A stretch of DNA of 64,000 nucleotides from an uncultured Eubacteriales bacterium (GCA_948527295.1 CAOSWK010000001.1:79010-143009), one strand, 5' to 3'. Positions 25,509 through 34,190 are shown, counted from the stretch's first letter. A program made the numbers and translations. Notes: generated from the letters alone by a model not told the origin.

Positions 25509-28130
25509 ATGGAATTTTATCTCGAAGACGCAAGCAAAGTTCTGGCGCACGTTAAAAGCAGTGAGTCCGGGCTAAGTGCCGAAGAGGCGGCCGCGCGACT
25601 TTCCGCAAACGGAAAAAATCAGTTGGCAAAAGAAAAAAAGGATTCCCTCCTAAAAAGATTCGTCATGCAGTTCGCCGACCCCATGACGCTGGTACTTTTG
25701 GCGGCAGCGGGCATCTCGATCGGCGTCTCGGTCTACTCTAAAGAGCCCCTCACCGACACGATTATAATACTATTTGTAATAATCGTCAACGCTATACTCG
25801 GAGTATATCAAGAAGGCAAGGCCGAAAAGGCCATAGACGCGCTGAAAAAGCTCTCGCAATCGACCGCAAAAGTCCTGCGAGACGGCGCCATAAAAACAGT
25901 CCCCACCGAGGACCTCGTTGTGGGCGACGTTATCCTCTTCGAAAGCGGCGACGCCATCCCAGCCGATGCAAGACTCCTTGAAGGCAACAGCCTAAAAGTC
26001 GAAGAAGCCGCCCTGACTGGAGAATCCGTGCCGGCAGAGAAAACCGCTAACTCGATTACACCAAAGAATGGCGAAACCGTGCCGATAAACGACCGCAAAA
26101 ACATGGTCTACACCGGCAGCAGCGTGGTTTACGGCCGCGGACAAGCCGTCGTCACCGCAACGGGCATGGATACTCAAATGGGCAGCATCGCTCAGTCCAT
26201 CGCCAAAACCTCCGACGAAAAAACCCCGCTTCAAAAAAAATTAACGCATCTTGGAAAAGTCCTCAGCGTCGTCGTCATCGCGATCTGCGCATTTATTTTT
26301 GTTTTTAACCTCGCCAAAACTCAAAATCTGCAGCCCGAAAACATTCTAGAAATCTTCATGATCTCCGTAAGCCTCGCCGTAGCTGCGATTCCGTCCGGCC
26401 TAGCCGCTGTCGTTACGATTCAGCTGGCAATCGGTGTTACAAAGCTCGCCAAGCACAACGCGATAATCCGCAAACTGACCGCAGTTGAGACTCTCGGCTG
26501 CACTCAGATAATTTGCACCGACAAGACCGGGACGCTCACTCAAAATAAAATGACCGTTGTCGACAGCTATACCTTCAACGAAGCTCAATTGGCCGAGGTT
26601 CTAGGCCTGTGCAACGACGTCAAAAAAGATAAAAACGGAAATCTAGTGGGCGATCCAACAGAGGTCGCGCTATATAATTACTCAGAAAAGCTTGCAAACC
26701 TCAGCGGTTCGCTCCAAATTAACAGCCGGCTAAGCGAAATTCCCTTTGACTCCGAGCGCAAGATGATGTCGACCTTTAACAAAGACGGCGGCAAAATTAT
26801 GCAGTGCACCAAGGGCGCGCCAGACGTCATTCTGCAGCGATGCACGCACTATCTTAAGAATAGTGAAATCTGCAAGCTGGATGAAACTGACAAAAAAGAG
26901 ATCTTCAACAAAAACAAAAGTATGTCGCAAAAGGCGCTGCGCGTATTGGCGGCTGCCTACAGATCATACGATACCCTGCCAAACGACTTAACCAGCGAAA
27001 CCTGCGAAAATTCAATGGTCTTCATCGGCCTCGTCGGAATGATGGATCCGGTGCGGCCAGAAGTTATCGACGCTGTAAAAAATTGCAAAAGTGCCGGCAT
27101 CAAGCCAGTTATGATAACCGGAGACTACAAAGACACCGCCATAGCTATCGGCAAAGAGCTCGGCATTATAAAAAATGACTCCGAAGCCCTAACCGGCGCG
27201 GAGCTTGACAAAATGTCCGACAAAGAGCTTAGCAAAACAATTCAAAACATTAGCATCTACGCGCGGGTTCAGCCAAACCATAAAGTTCGCATTGTTGAGG
27301 GCTTTAAAAAGCTTGGCAAAGTCGTGGCAATGACGGGTGACGGCGTAAACGATGCTCCATCCATAAAGAGGGCAGACATCGGCATTGGGATGGGAATCAC
27401 GGGCACAGACGTGACGAAAAACGTTGCCGACATGGTCCTCTCGGACGACAATTTCGCGACAATAGTTACAGCCGTAAAAGAAGGCCGCCGAATCTACGAT
27501 AACATCAAAAAAGCCATCCAATTCCTACTCTCGTCAAATATCAGCGAGTTAATCTCCATCTTCATCGCGACGGTGCTCGGATTCAAAATTTTTTCGCCCA
27601 TCCACATTCTCTGGATAAACCTCGTCACAGACACCTTCCCCGCGCTATGCCTCGGCATGGAAGAAGAATCTCGCGGCCTCATGAATAGACCGCCACGCCC
27701 CGAAAAAGAAAGCCTCTTCGCCGGTGGAATGGCATTTAATATAGCCTACCAAGGAACCTTAATCTCGATACTCACACTCGTGGCCTACTTCCTCGGCGCA
27801 ATGGCAGAAACAGGAAAGTTCCAGCTAGTAACTAGCACCTACGGCACCACTATGGCCTTTTTGACCATGTCCCTAGCTGAAACTTTCCATTCGTTCAACG
27901 TCCGCTCGCTTCGCGGCTCCATATTTCAAATAAAAAAGCGAAACCTATATCTAACAGCATCCATGATTTTCTCAGTAATCCTAATAAACCTAGTAATAAC
28001 GGTCCCCAGCCTAACCGAACTCTTCGAAACCACGCAAATACAAGCAATAGATTATTTCAAATGTATCGCCCTGGCGGTGGCCGTCATACCAATAGTAGAG
28101 CTGGTAAAGTCACTTCAAAAAACTAGCTAG
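25509..28130 (+). CDS. P-type ATPase, calcium-pump (P2) family
   Basis: An 873-aa membrane pump of the SERCA/PMCA-like group. Visible: N-terminal cation-ATPase domain, TGES at residues 170-173, the phosphorylated Asp338 in DKTGTLT, KGAP and MVTGD-type nucleotide sites, TGDGVNDAPS, and about ten membrane helices. Helix 5 keeps SNISELIS and helix 6 keeps NLVTDTFPA, matching the Asn, Glu, Thr and Asp cation ligands of calcium pumps. Helix 4 has PSGL (295-298) where the family normally has PEGL. The Glu is a key ligand, so ion specificity is uncertain. SD is AAAGAGG. Confidence 0.9.
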   Translation: MEFYLEDASKVLAHVKSSESGLSAEEAAARLSANGKNQLAKEKKDSLLKRFVMQFADPMTLVLLAAAGISIGVSVYSKEPLTDTIIILFVIIVNAILGVYQEGKAEKAIDALKKLSQSTAKVLRDGAIKTVPTEDLVVGDVILFESGDAIPADARLLEGNSLKVEEAALTGESVPAEKTANSITPKNGETVPINDRKNMVYTGSSVVYGRGQAVVTATGMDTQMGSIAQSIAKTSDEKTPLQKKLTHLGKVLSVVVIAICAFIFVFNLAKTQNLQPENILEIFMISVSLAVAAIPSGLAAVVTIQLAIGVTKLAKHNAIIRKLTAVETLGCTQIICTDKTGTLTQNKMTVVDSYTFNEAQLAEVLGLCNDVKKDKNGNLVGDPTEVALYNYSEKLANLSGSLQINSRLSEIPFDSERKMMSTFNKDGGKIMQCTKGAPDVILQRCTHYLKNSEICKLDETDKKEIFNKNKSMSQKALRVLAAAYRSYDTLPNDLTSETCENSMVFIGLVGMMDPVRPEVIDAVKNCKSAGIKPVMITGDYKDTAIAIGKELGIIKNDSEALTGAELDKMSDKELSKTIQNISIYARVQPNHKVRIVEGFKKLGKVVAMTGDGVNDAPSIKRADIGIGMGITGTDVTKNVADMVLSDDNFATIVTAVKEGRRIYDNIKKAIQFLLSSNISELISIFIATVLGFKIFSPIHILWINLVTDTFPALCLGMEEESRGLMNRPPRPEKESLFAGGMAFNIAYQGTLISILTLVAYFLGAMAETGKFQLVTSTYGTTMAFLTMSLAETFHSFNVRSLRGSIFQIKKRNLYLTASMIFSVILINLVITVPSLTELFETTQIQAIDYFKCIALAVAVIPIVELVKSLQKTS

Positions 28131-28896
28131 CCTGAGCAAAAGAGGTAAAAGCGTAAGCTCTAGACTCCTGTTGAGCACTAAGAATTACGTTCACCCAAAT
28201 TACTGTCGCATTTTCGCCCGTCTGTTCAAACAAATATCTTAAGTCTGCTGGCTCTTCCTCTTCAAACTCAATAAAGATAACGTATCCGTTGCCATTCAAA
28301 TACCCGTCAAATTCGCCAGGAAATAGCGCGCCTGTTTCCTTCAATGCTTCAGCGAAAACCTTGTTTTGATCTTTCGTAATCATGATGTCGTTTCCAATCA
28401 CAATATACTTACCGCTAAAATTGTTTCCTTCTTTCAGGTCCTCAAAAAAACCTATTAAATCATCAACCGAGTTAATAAACATCGGGTTTTCTGGGCAGTC
28501 TCCCGGGGCGCAAACATGATTTTCTCCGTTATCTTCCGCACCAGTTGTATAATCATCCATATCCTCATCTGTAAGAATATCGTCAATCTCTAACTCTTCT
28601 TCATTTGCATCCTCGTCATTATCCAAGTCCACTGTCTCTTCTGTGTTATTTAAATTTTCCTCAACTTCTTCTGGTTCTGTAGAATTTTTTTCTGCGTCCA
28701 CATTAGAATGATTGGCTACTTCTTCCAGCTCTGCTGAAGGTTCCTCGGTTACCTCGGCCACAACAGATGAGCCTTCTGAACTGCCTTCATTTTCGTCAAG
28801 AGAAAAACCTCTAAACACGACCAGTCCGCCAACCAGCGAAAGCGCCAAGATAACAACCAAGACCGACCTAAAAATTTTTGTTTTTGAACACAACAT
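28123..28896 (-). CDS. Exported or membrane-anchored acidic protein, unknown function
   Basis: A 257-aa protein from ATG 28896 (AAAGGTTGG upstream); the longer frame to 28923 has no ribosome site. An N-terminal hydrophobic segment (about residues 8-28) precedes a low-complexity Glu/Asp/Asn-rich region (about residues 35-125). A small folded domain follows, beginning at VCAPGDCPENP and containing NGNGYVIFIEFEEEEPADLRYLF. The N terminus (CSK-KIFRSVL...LSL...RGFS) resembles that of the TM2 protein at 29075. The 3' end overlaps the convergent ATPase gene by 8 bp. Function unknown. Confidence 0.75.
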   Translation of the reverse strand: MLCSKTKIFRSVLVVILALSLVGGLVVFRGFSLDENEGSSEGSSVVAEVTEEPSAELEEVANHSNVDAEKNSTEPEEVEENLNNTEETVDLDNDEDANEEELEIDDILTDEDMDDYTTGAEDNGENHVCAPGDCPENPMFINSVDDLIGFFEDLKEGNNFSGKYIVIGNDIMITKDQNKVFAEALKETGALFPGEFDGYLNGNGYVIFIEFEEEEPADLRYLFEQTGENATVIWVNVILSAQQESRAYAFTSFAQAS

Positions 28897-29074
28897 AAAG
28901 ACCAACCTTTCTCTTCGTTTCACCGAAATTAATAATAGTTATAATTATAACACAAAAATACCAAAAAAAGAATAACAAAAAAATATTTCGTACAAAAATT
29001 AAAATAATTAAATTTAAAAGCTTAACTTTTGTGAACATTTCTCACTTAGTCCCTGCCGCGCAAATGCTAAAACT

Positions 29075-29611
29075 TTAATTGCCGCAAATAGCATTCATAA
29101 CGTCGTCGAAGTTTTTTTCCCTAGTCCTGTCCTTTATAAAAGCCGTGTCAAAAGTCGCAACGAGGCCTTCCCAGTGGCCAAACCCCAAACTTAAAAACAT
29201 CATAAACTTCAATATCCCCAAAGGTATATCGCCAAGCAAGAACCTATCGAGCCCGGTATATCCCAAAAGCATTGATACCACAAGTGTCCCCGTCGGGTTT
29301 TTTAAATCTAGCTTCGTGACCTTCAAAAAATCTTCTTTCTTTAATTTTAAAAGCTGCCTTTTCAGAATAAAAATCTGTTCGTCAGAAAAATAATTTCGAT
29401 ACTTGTTCAAATATCGGTCGACCTCATCAGCGCTGCAAAGCGCGCTTTTTTTGCATTTTTCAGAATCACAAACAGTGCCCCTTGAACCCTCATATGTACT
29501 TGCCGCATTAACAGTAAACCCCTTGGCTTCTGCCAAATTCACAATCAATGAAAATGACATTAAAAAAATCAAAACACACTTAAAAATGCTTGCCCTCGAG
29601 CAAAACTCCAT
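29075..29611 (-). CDS. TM2-domain protein with signal peptide
   Basis: A 178-aa protein from ATG 29611 after AAGGAAGG. A signal peptide (about residues 9-28) is followed by two cysteine pairs (CDSEKCKKSALC), a helical stretch and a C-terminal TM2 domain of two helices. Key residues LGYTGLDRFLLGDIPLGILK and a following helix around GHWEGLVATFD lie at about residues 117-158. TM2 domains are short two-helix modules of unknown biochemical role found in bacteria and animals. It shares the pattern D-x-YL...YF...E-I-L and the ending NFD-VM-I-GN with the next gene, so the two are paralogs. Confidence 0.82.
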   Translation of the reverse strand: MEFCSRASIFKCVLIFLMSFSLIVNLAEAKGFTVNAASTYEGSRGTVCDSEKCKKSALCSADEVDRYLNKYRNYFSDEQIFILKRQLLKLKKEDFLKVTKLDLKNPTGTLVVSMLLGYTGLDRFLLGDIPLGILKFMMFLSLGFGHWEGLVATFDTAFIKDRTREKNFDDVMNAICGN

Positions 29612-29853
29612 GAATAAATCAACCTTCCTTTTTGTTTTAAATAAATAAAAACTTCGCCAGCAATTATTATTATAGCACAAAAATCTTTAAAAAGGAAGAG
29701 TCGAAAAATATTTTGTAACAATCTTAAAACAATAGTTTTTCTAGCATTTATTTTTATGAATATCTCACAGTAAATTTACCTAAATAACTTAAATGCAAAA
29801 GCAGCAGCATTACCCGATAAATTTCTCGAGCAACGCTGCCACCTTAAGCCATA

Positions 29854-30222
29854 TTAAAAGCAATTGCCGCCAATAACTCCCATCACTCTGTCAAAGTTAT
29901 GCTTCTTGGTTTTGTCCATTATCAAAATCCAGTCCGCAATAGTCCAAATACCGCAGCCTCCGCAAGTTATCAGCTTGAGAACACCCATGGTCACGTCATT
30001 TAGCAAAAATCTGTCGATTCCAAATTGCCCCAAAAATATGGACACAATAATCAAAACAAAGGGATCTCTTAACTCCAGCGCAAATAAGAGCGAAAACCTT
30101 TTTTCGTCCAACTCCAAAAGTTTATTTCGCAAAAACAAGATTTTCTCTTGCGGAAAATATTTCTGATTTGCAACCAAATACGTATCTACCGCCTGCTCAT
30201 TCAAAAAGACCGACCCCTTCAC
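29854..30222 (-). CDS. TM2-domain protein, short paralog
   Basis: A protein of up to 122 aa homologous to the C-terminal two thirds of the protein encoded at 29075-29611 (DRFLLNDVTMGVLKLI, then GIWTIADWILIMDKTKKHNFDRVM). It lacks the signal peptide and cysteine region. GTG 30222 or TTG 30204 could be the start; TTG 30204 has the better GAGGTGAAGG site. The TM2 domain carries the glycine-rich turn GGCGIW. The missing leader suggests a truncated duplicate or a different membrane topology. Confidence 0.75.
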   Translation of the reverse strand: MKGSVFLNEQAVDTYLVANQKYFPQEKILFLRNKLLELDEKRFSLLFALELRDPFVLIIVSIFLGQFGIDRFLLNDVTMGVLKLITCGGCGIWTIADWILIMDKTKKHNFDRVMGVIGGNCF

Positions 30223-30250
30223 CTCATATTTTCAACCTTATATTTCTAGT

Positions 30251-30793
30251 TTATGCTGCTGCTATGCCTCTTTCATAGGCCCAAAAATTTACTTCAGGTA
30301 AGCGAGAACAACCATTACACGTTACTTTTATTTCTTCTTTACCTAATTTTCTTAGGCCTCCACATTCACTATTGGGACACATCTCATGATATTGTTGCCA
30401 TAAAAGCGGGATCTTACTTTCTAAAAAAGTTATCATCTCTTCTATACTCTTTATTTTTTTCTCATCTTTATCTTTAAGATATTGTGCAAAAAAGTTGAGC
30501 ATCTTTTTCATTTTATCGCCAGACCAGTCTGGATAACCAAAATCATGCCCACCAAGAAACTCCGTTAAAGTTTCATTAGCTTTCTTATAATATCGGTTAA
30601 CATCGCCAATTTCTTTTCTCTCTTCTTTAAGGTTTTCAATCTCTTTCCTCAAATCATACTCTTCCTGTCGTGTTTCACGGCACAAAGTTTCGCAACCCTC
30701 TCCGTTATATTTAGGCATCTCTGCTCCTGCAACTACCCCCAATGACATAGCTACCGCCGCCGACAAACAAAATGAAACAACTTTCTTAAACAT
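30251..30793 (-). CDS. Secreted cysteine-paired helical protein, family 1 member A
   Basis: A 180-aa exported protein of unknown function. The signal peptide (MFKKVVSFCLSAAVAMSLG, cleavage near AGA-E) is nearly identical to those of the next three genes upstream. The mature part starts with a C-x3-C pair (CETLC) and a long charged helix. It ends with C-x4-C (CPNSEC) plus two extra cysteines in TCNGC and an about 20-residue extension not found in the others. SD AGGAG with the shared leader. Last gene of the family 1 run. Confidence 0.75.
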   Translation of the reverse strand: MFKKVVSFCLSAAVAMSLGVVAGAEMPKYNGEGCETLCRETRQEEYDLRKEIENLKEERKEIGDVNRYYKKANETLTEFLGGHDFGYPDWSGDKMKKMLNFFAQYLKDKDEKKIKSIEEMITFLESKIPLLWQQYHEMCPNSECGGLRKLGKEEIKVTCNGCSRLPEVNFWAYERGIAAA

Positions 30794-30845
30794 AAATACT
30801 TTCTCCTAAAAATTTAAGCTCTTTTCTTAATTACAACAGGGAAAA

Positions 30846-31370
30846 TTAAAGATCTGTTATATCGTCTAAACAAACACATTTTTCTCTAACTGATTCATCC
30901 AAATTATTTTTTAATTTTTCTAATTTGTCTGCCGCTGCTTGTAGCTCAAGTACAGTTGCGGTAAGCTTCCGTTCCACAGGTTTTATTAAGCGTGTTACAG
31001 CAAACTCCCCTACATTTTCATCGCTTGCTAGTCCACTTGCTGCCTTTAAATCTTTTTTTGAATGCGCAGATTTTCCTGATGATTTCTCTTTTAATATGTT
31101 CCTTAATACTGTTTCTCTAATCCTTGGGTCTTTTAACGCTTCACTTGCTCCAGATAATGCAGCAATATCAGGCTCAAAATTTTTCATTAGCAAATGTATA
31201 AGCTCTATTTTTTTGTCCAACAGATTTTTAAAATTACTTTTAACAGCACAAATACTTCTGCAGTCTTTCGCGCTAAAATCTTCCCGTCCAGGCATTTCTG
31301 CTCTTGCAACTACCCCCATCGACACTGCCACCGCCGCCGACAAACACAATAAAACAACTTTCTTAAACAT
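30846..31370 (-). CDS. Secreted cysteine-paired helical protein, family 1 member B
   Basis: A 174-aa exported protein. Signal peptide as in the neighbours (MFKKVVLLCLSAAVAVSMG, cleavage after ARA). The N-terminal mature pair is C-x3-C (CRSIC); a long Lys/Glu/Leu-rich helical body follows, and the C terminus has CVC in place of C-x4-C. The SD TTAGGAGGAAATATTT is shared with its paralogs. No enzymatic motif. Two helices closed by disulfides at both ends would explain the cysteine spacing. Confidence 0.75.
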   Translation of the reverse strand: MFKKVVLLCLSAAVAVSMGVVARAEMPGREDFSAKDCRSICAVKSNFKNLLDKKIELIHLLMKNFEPDIAALSGASEALKDPRIRETVLRNILKEKSSGKSAHSKKDLKAASGLASDENVGEFAVTRLIKPVERKLTATVLELQAAADKLEKLKNNLDESVREKCVCLDDITDL

Positions 31371-31412
31371 AAATATTTCCTCCTAAAAATCTGATTATAT
31401 ATTATTTACAAA

Positions 31413-31976
31413 TTAAAGTTCTTCTTTTTTGTTTTCCTCACAAGGATATGTCGAAGCACATAAGCTTTTATAGTTCTCCTTAACCTTCTCTAATTTATTT
31501 CGCATTTTATTAATATCATTTTCACGGGTTTTCAACTCACTTTTATATTCAAGAAAATTCTTCATTTGTTGTGCAATAATAAGTGTGTTTATATCAATAC
31601 GTTCATTACAATCCCTAAACTCAGGATCAAAACCTAAACCCATTTTCTTTATTAACTTTATTAATTTTATATAAAAAGAGTCTTCACTATGACATTCCAA
31701 TTCTTTTAATATCGTTAATTTTAAATCCTCTGCTTGTTGCCGCTCCTTTATAGAAATTTCTATAATTTTCTTTCCAATATTTAACCCGTTTCTTTTATGA
31801 TCATACGACTCAATTTTATTTTTCAAATTCTCCTCCAGATCTCCTATTTCTTTGCACTTAACTTCACACTGCTCTTTACTAAAAGTCTCTAGCTTAGGCA
31901 TCTCTGCCCCTGCAACTACTCCCAATGACATAGCTACTGCTGTCGACAAACATAACGAAACCACTTTCTTAAACAT
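31413..31976 (-). CDS. Secreted cysteine-paired helical protein, family 1 member C
   Basis: A 187-aa exported protein. Signal peptide MFKKVVSLCLSTAVAMSLG with cleavage after AGA. Mature N terminus with C-x3-C (CEVKC), about 140 residues of charged coiled-coil-like helix, then CASTYPC (C-x5-C) near the C terminus. The same TAGGAGGAAATATTT leader precedes the ATG. Low G+C. Same orientation as and close spacing to its paralogs, so probably one operon. Confidence 0.75.
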   Translation of the reverse strand: MFKKVVSLCLSTAVAMSLGVVAGAEMPKLETFSKEQCEVKCKEIGDLEENLKNKIESYDHKRNGLNIGKKIIEISIKERQQAEDLKLTILKELECHSEDSFYIKLIKLIKKMGLGFDPEFRDCNERIDINTLIIAQQMKNFLEYKSELKTRENDINKMRNKLEKVKENYKSLCASTYPCEENKKEEL

Positions 31977-32016
31977 AAATATTTCCTCCTAAAAATTTTT
32001 TATTAATCTAAACTAT

Positions 32017-32556
32017 TTAAAAATTTGTATAAGTTTGGTTATATGCATCTTCTTCGGAATTAATCCTTTTACAAATAACACTTGGGCATTTTTGATAATA
32101 TAATCTCCTAATGCTTTCACTTGCATTTTTTGCATTACTTATTTGCTTATCAAATAATTTTATATTTTCTTTCAAGGGACCAATCATAATATTAATATTT
32201 TCTCCAAAAAATTTCCCCACATTATCGTTTTTCAATAAATCAGCGGTGCTGTCTTTTTTTGACTTATCTTCGTCGAATTGTGATTTCATATTATTCAATG
32301 CTTCTTCTCTTAACTTTTGGTTTTTTAGTACTTTTTGCGTTCTTTCTAAATAGTCTAAAAATTCAGCCAATGCTGATTTTTCATTATTAAGTCTTTCCAG
32401 TATCTGCCAAAAGGTAAACTCATTCTTTTGTAGTTCTTTACAAGAACGTACGCAATCCTCTTCACTATAAGGCTTAGGGAATTCTGCCCTTGCAACAAAT
32501 CCCAATGACACAGCCATCGCTGTCGACAAACACAGTGACGCCACTTTCTTAAACAT
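32017..32556 (-). CDS. Secreted cysteine-paired helical protein, family 1 member D
   Basis: A 179-aa exported protein, first of the four closely spaced family 1 genes. Signal peptide MFKKVASLCLSTAMAVSLG, cleavage after ARA. C-x3-C (CVRSC) opens the mature chain and C-x4-C (CPSVIC) closes the helical body. A promoter lies 31 bp upstream of the start. Function unknown; the repeated architecture suggests a rigid helical hairpin acting outside the cell. Confidence 0.75.
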   Translation of the reverse strand: MFKKVASLCLSTAMAVSLGFVARAEFPKPYSEEDCVRSCKELQKNEFTFWQILERLNNEKSALAEFLDYLERTQKVLKNQKLREEALNNMKSQFDEDKSKKDSTADLLKNDNVGKFFGENINIMIGPLKENIKLFDKQISNAKNASESIRRLYYQKCPSVICKRINSEEDAYNQTYTNF

Positions 32557-32586
32557 AAATATTTCCTCCTAAAAATTTATTTTTTT

Positions 32587-32615
32587 ATTATACCACTTCA
32601 AAAAGATTTCGTCTA
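32587..32615 (-). promoter_or_regulatory. Promoter of the family 1 run
   Basis: On the - strand TAGACG (32615-32610), 17-bp spacer and TGG-extended TATAAT (32592-32587), just upstream of member D. Confidence 0.6.
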
Positions 32616-32685
32616 CAATAATCAAAAAAGTTTTTCGTTTTTGGGGATATTTCATATTTTAAAAGTGAATTATACCATAAAACTA

Positions 32686-33075
32686 TTATTTTTCTCGGAC
32701 CTTCTTAAACGTTTCCTGTGCCTCTTCTATCTTTCTTACACTACGATCAATAAAGCCTATTTTTTGGCTTATAGCCTTTAATCTGTTCTTCGAAAAAAGT
32801 TTAAACTTGTTGCGCCAAACCTCGTTGCCAATGATTCCTATGGTCACGGGCCTCTCCAAAGTCTGCAGATCCCCCTCTACTTGGGCTCTTTCTGCTAGCA
32901 ACTTGCTTCTCTCTTGCAGCAATATTTCCTTTTCTTCCTGCAACCAATCGGCACCCGCATGCGCTACGTTGCAATCCAGTTTGCAATGATCTTTACTAAA
33001 ACTTCTTTCCGAGACTCCTACTCCAGCAAGCAACAGCAACGCCAAAACAAAGGATATTCCTGGTGGCATACGCAT
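32686..33075 (-). CDS. Secreted helical protein, divergent family 1 member E
   Basis: A 129-aa exported protein whose signal peptide sequence differs from members A-D. It has the same mature opening FSKDHCKLDC (C-x3-C) and a charged helical body (QEEKEILLQERSKLLAERAQVEGD). It lacks the C-terminal cysteine pair. It has its own promoter. The codon choice is more GC-rich than that of members A-D, so it may be the older or ancestral copy. Confidence 0.68.
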   Translation of the reverse strand: MRMPPGISFVLALLLLAGVGVSERSFSKDHCKLDCNVAHAGADWLQEEKEILLQERSKLLAERAQVEGDLQTLERPVTIGIIGNEVWRNKFKLFSKNRLKAISQKIGFIDRSVRKIEEAQETFKKVREK

Positions 33076-33121
33076 TCCTCCTAAGAATATTTGTTCGTTG
33101 TTCGCTTTTTGTATGTTTTTT

Positions 33122-33150
33122 ATTGTACCATCTTAAAATATAAAAGTAAA
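33122..33150 (-). promoter_or_regulatory. Promoter of family 1 member E
   Basis: TTTACT (33150-33145), 17-bp spacer, TGG-extended TACAAT (33127-33122) on the - strand. Confidence 0.55.
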
Positions 33151-33153
33151 CCG

Positions 33154-33459
33154 CTAATTTTCTAATAAAAGTCTACAAAAATCGTTAGCCTCGTCCTCCA
33201 GGCGCAAAATGTAGTCGGGATTCTGCTCCTCGCAATTTATACTGTTAACGCAGCTATGCAGCAGGGCGTGAGCCAGCTCGTGCGCACAGACGGCCTCTCT
33301 TTGGCACGCAGACAGGCTTTTCTTTATCAATATGGAACTTTTAATTTTCGAATTTAGAAAAAATCCATTAACATTTTCCGGCAGATCCACAAACAGCACG
33401 TTTATATTCAGTTTTTTGCACAGCTCAAAAGGAGAATTCGTTCCATACTTTTCTATCAA
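33154..33459 (-). CDS. ImmA/IrrE-family metallopeptidase (XkdA-like)
   Basis: About 101 aa with the zinc-protease motif HELAHALLH near residues 60-68 and a downstream acidic ED-EAND segment that supplies the third ligand. This is the ImmA/IrrE family, which cleaves Xre-type repressors to derepress mobile elements; XkdA of PBSX belongs to it. The start is unclear: the frame opens after a TAG about 60 bp upstream but contains only TTG 33459 as a usual initiator, without a good ribosome site. The N terminus may be slightly eroded. It follows the repressor gene. Confidence 0.8.
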   Translation of the reverse strand: MIEKYGTNSPFELCKKLNINVLFVDLPENVNGFFLNSKIKSSILIKKSLSACQREAVCAHELAHALLHSCVNSINCEEQNPDYILRLEDEANDFCRLLLEN

Positions 33460-33542
33460 ACTATGAACAAAATCTTTTATGCTCTCCGCCCCCTTGCCAT
33501 TTTCGTCAAAAAAATTAAGCTAAACCGCGCAAACATCACAAC

Positions 33543-33920
33543 CTAATCTTCCAAGCCACTGCTAGACACCGCTATGGCGGTCGCGAGCTTTATTGCCTGA
33601 GCAATTTTCTCCTTGTCCCTGGCGGTAATAGGCTTGCCGTTGAACATTAACCCCTTTTGAGCCCTCAGTGTATAGGTGATTTCGTCTATAAAGTCCGTCA
33701 CGGACTTCTCCTCAGCCTCGCGATTCACCGACACATCCAGCAAATAATCCACGCTCACGTTGAACATCTGGCAGATCTTCTTCAGCATGTCGCTGTCGGG
33801 CTTTCTTCTGCCCTGCTCGTACATTCCTATGGCCGAAGGCGAAACTTCTAGCTTGTCCGCCATTTGTACCTGTGTCAGGCCTTGTGACTGCCGTAATTTC
33901 TTGAATTTTTCGCTAAACAT
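33543..33920 (-). CDS. Xre-family repressor (phage-type)
   Basis: A 125-aa DNA-binding protein from ATG 33920 (AAGGGGAG upstream). The N-terminal helix-turn-helix (LRQSQGLTQVQMADKLEVSPSAIGMYEQGRRKPD) is a classic Xre/cI-type domain; the rest is a helical oligomerisation or protease-sensitive part. A longer frame to 33989 would start inside the gene's own -35 box. It is followed by the ImmA-like peptidase, the ImmR-ImmA / Xre-XkdA pairing. A palindrome in its promoter suggests autoregulation. Confidence 0.88.
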   Translation of the reverse strand: MFSEKFKKLRQSQGLTQVQMADKLEVSPSAIGMYEQGRRKPDSDMLKKICQMFNVSVDYLLDVSVNREAEEKSVTDFIDEITYTLRAQKGLMFNGKPITARDKEKIAQAIKLATAIAVSSSGLED

Positions 33921-33960
33921 ATCTACCAAACTCCCCTTTTTGCAACTTTCTGTTACGTAA

Positions 33961-33989
33961 ATTATATCACACACGTTTCGTGTATGCAA
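33961..33989 (-). promoter_or_regulatory. xre promoter with embedded operator
   Basis: On the - strand TTGCAT (33989-33984), 17-bp spacer, TATAAT (33966-33961). The spacer contains the perfect palindrome ACACG-TTT-CGTGT (33971-33983, + strand reading). A repressor bound there would cover both promoter elements. Confidence 0.75.
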
Positions 33990-34070
33990 CTTATTTATTT
34001 TTCACATTATTTTCGCTCAAATTTCTACACCATATTTTCACTCATAATCATTAAAATCCGCATTTTAGCG

Positions 34071-34099
34071 TTGACATTTTAGTCATTAAATGCTAATAT
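34071..34099 (+). promoter_or_regulatory. Divergent promoter toward the sigma-like activator
   Basis: Consensus TTGACA (34071-34076), 17-bp spacer, TGC-extended TAATAT (34094-34099). It drives the two-gene unit at 34222-34735 with a leader of about 115 bases that contains the second ACAC-N5-GTGT site. Confidence 0.7.
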
Positions 34100-34190
34100 T
34101 CAACTATTAACACCTGCTATTTTTTATTGCGAATCGCATGTATTTTTGTTTAATTAATGGTTTTATTAGTGTACATTTGTGTCATTTTAT

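Noticed and set aside
33460..33540. Frameshift in the ImmA-like gene
   Set aside because: A short upstream frame exists but does not resemble the ImmA N terminus, so a frameshift cannot be claimed; only the start is uncertain.
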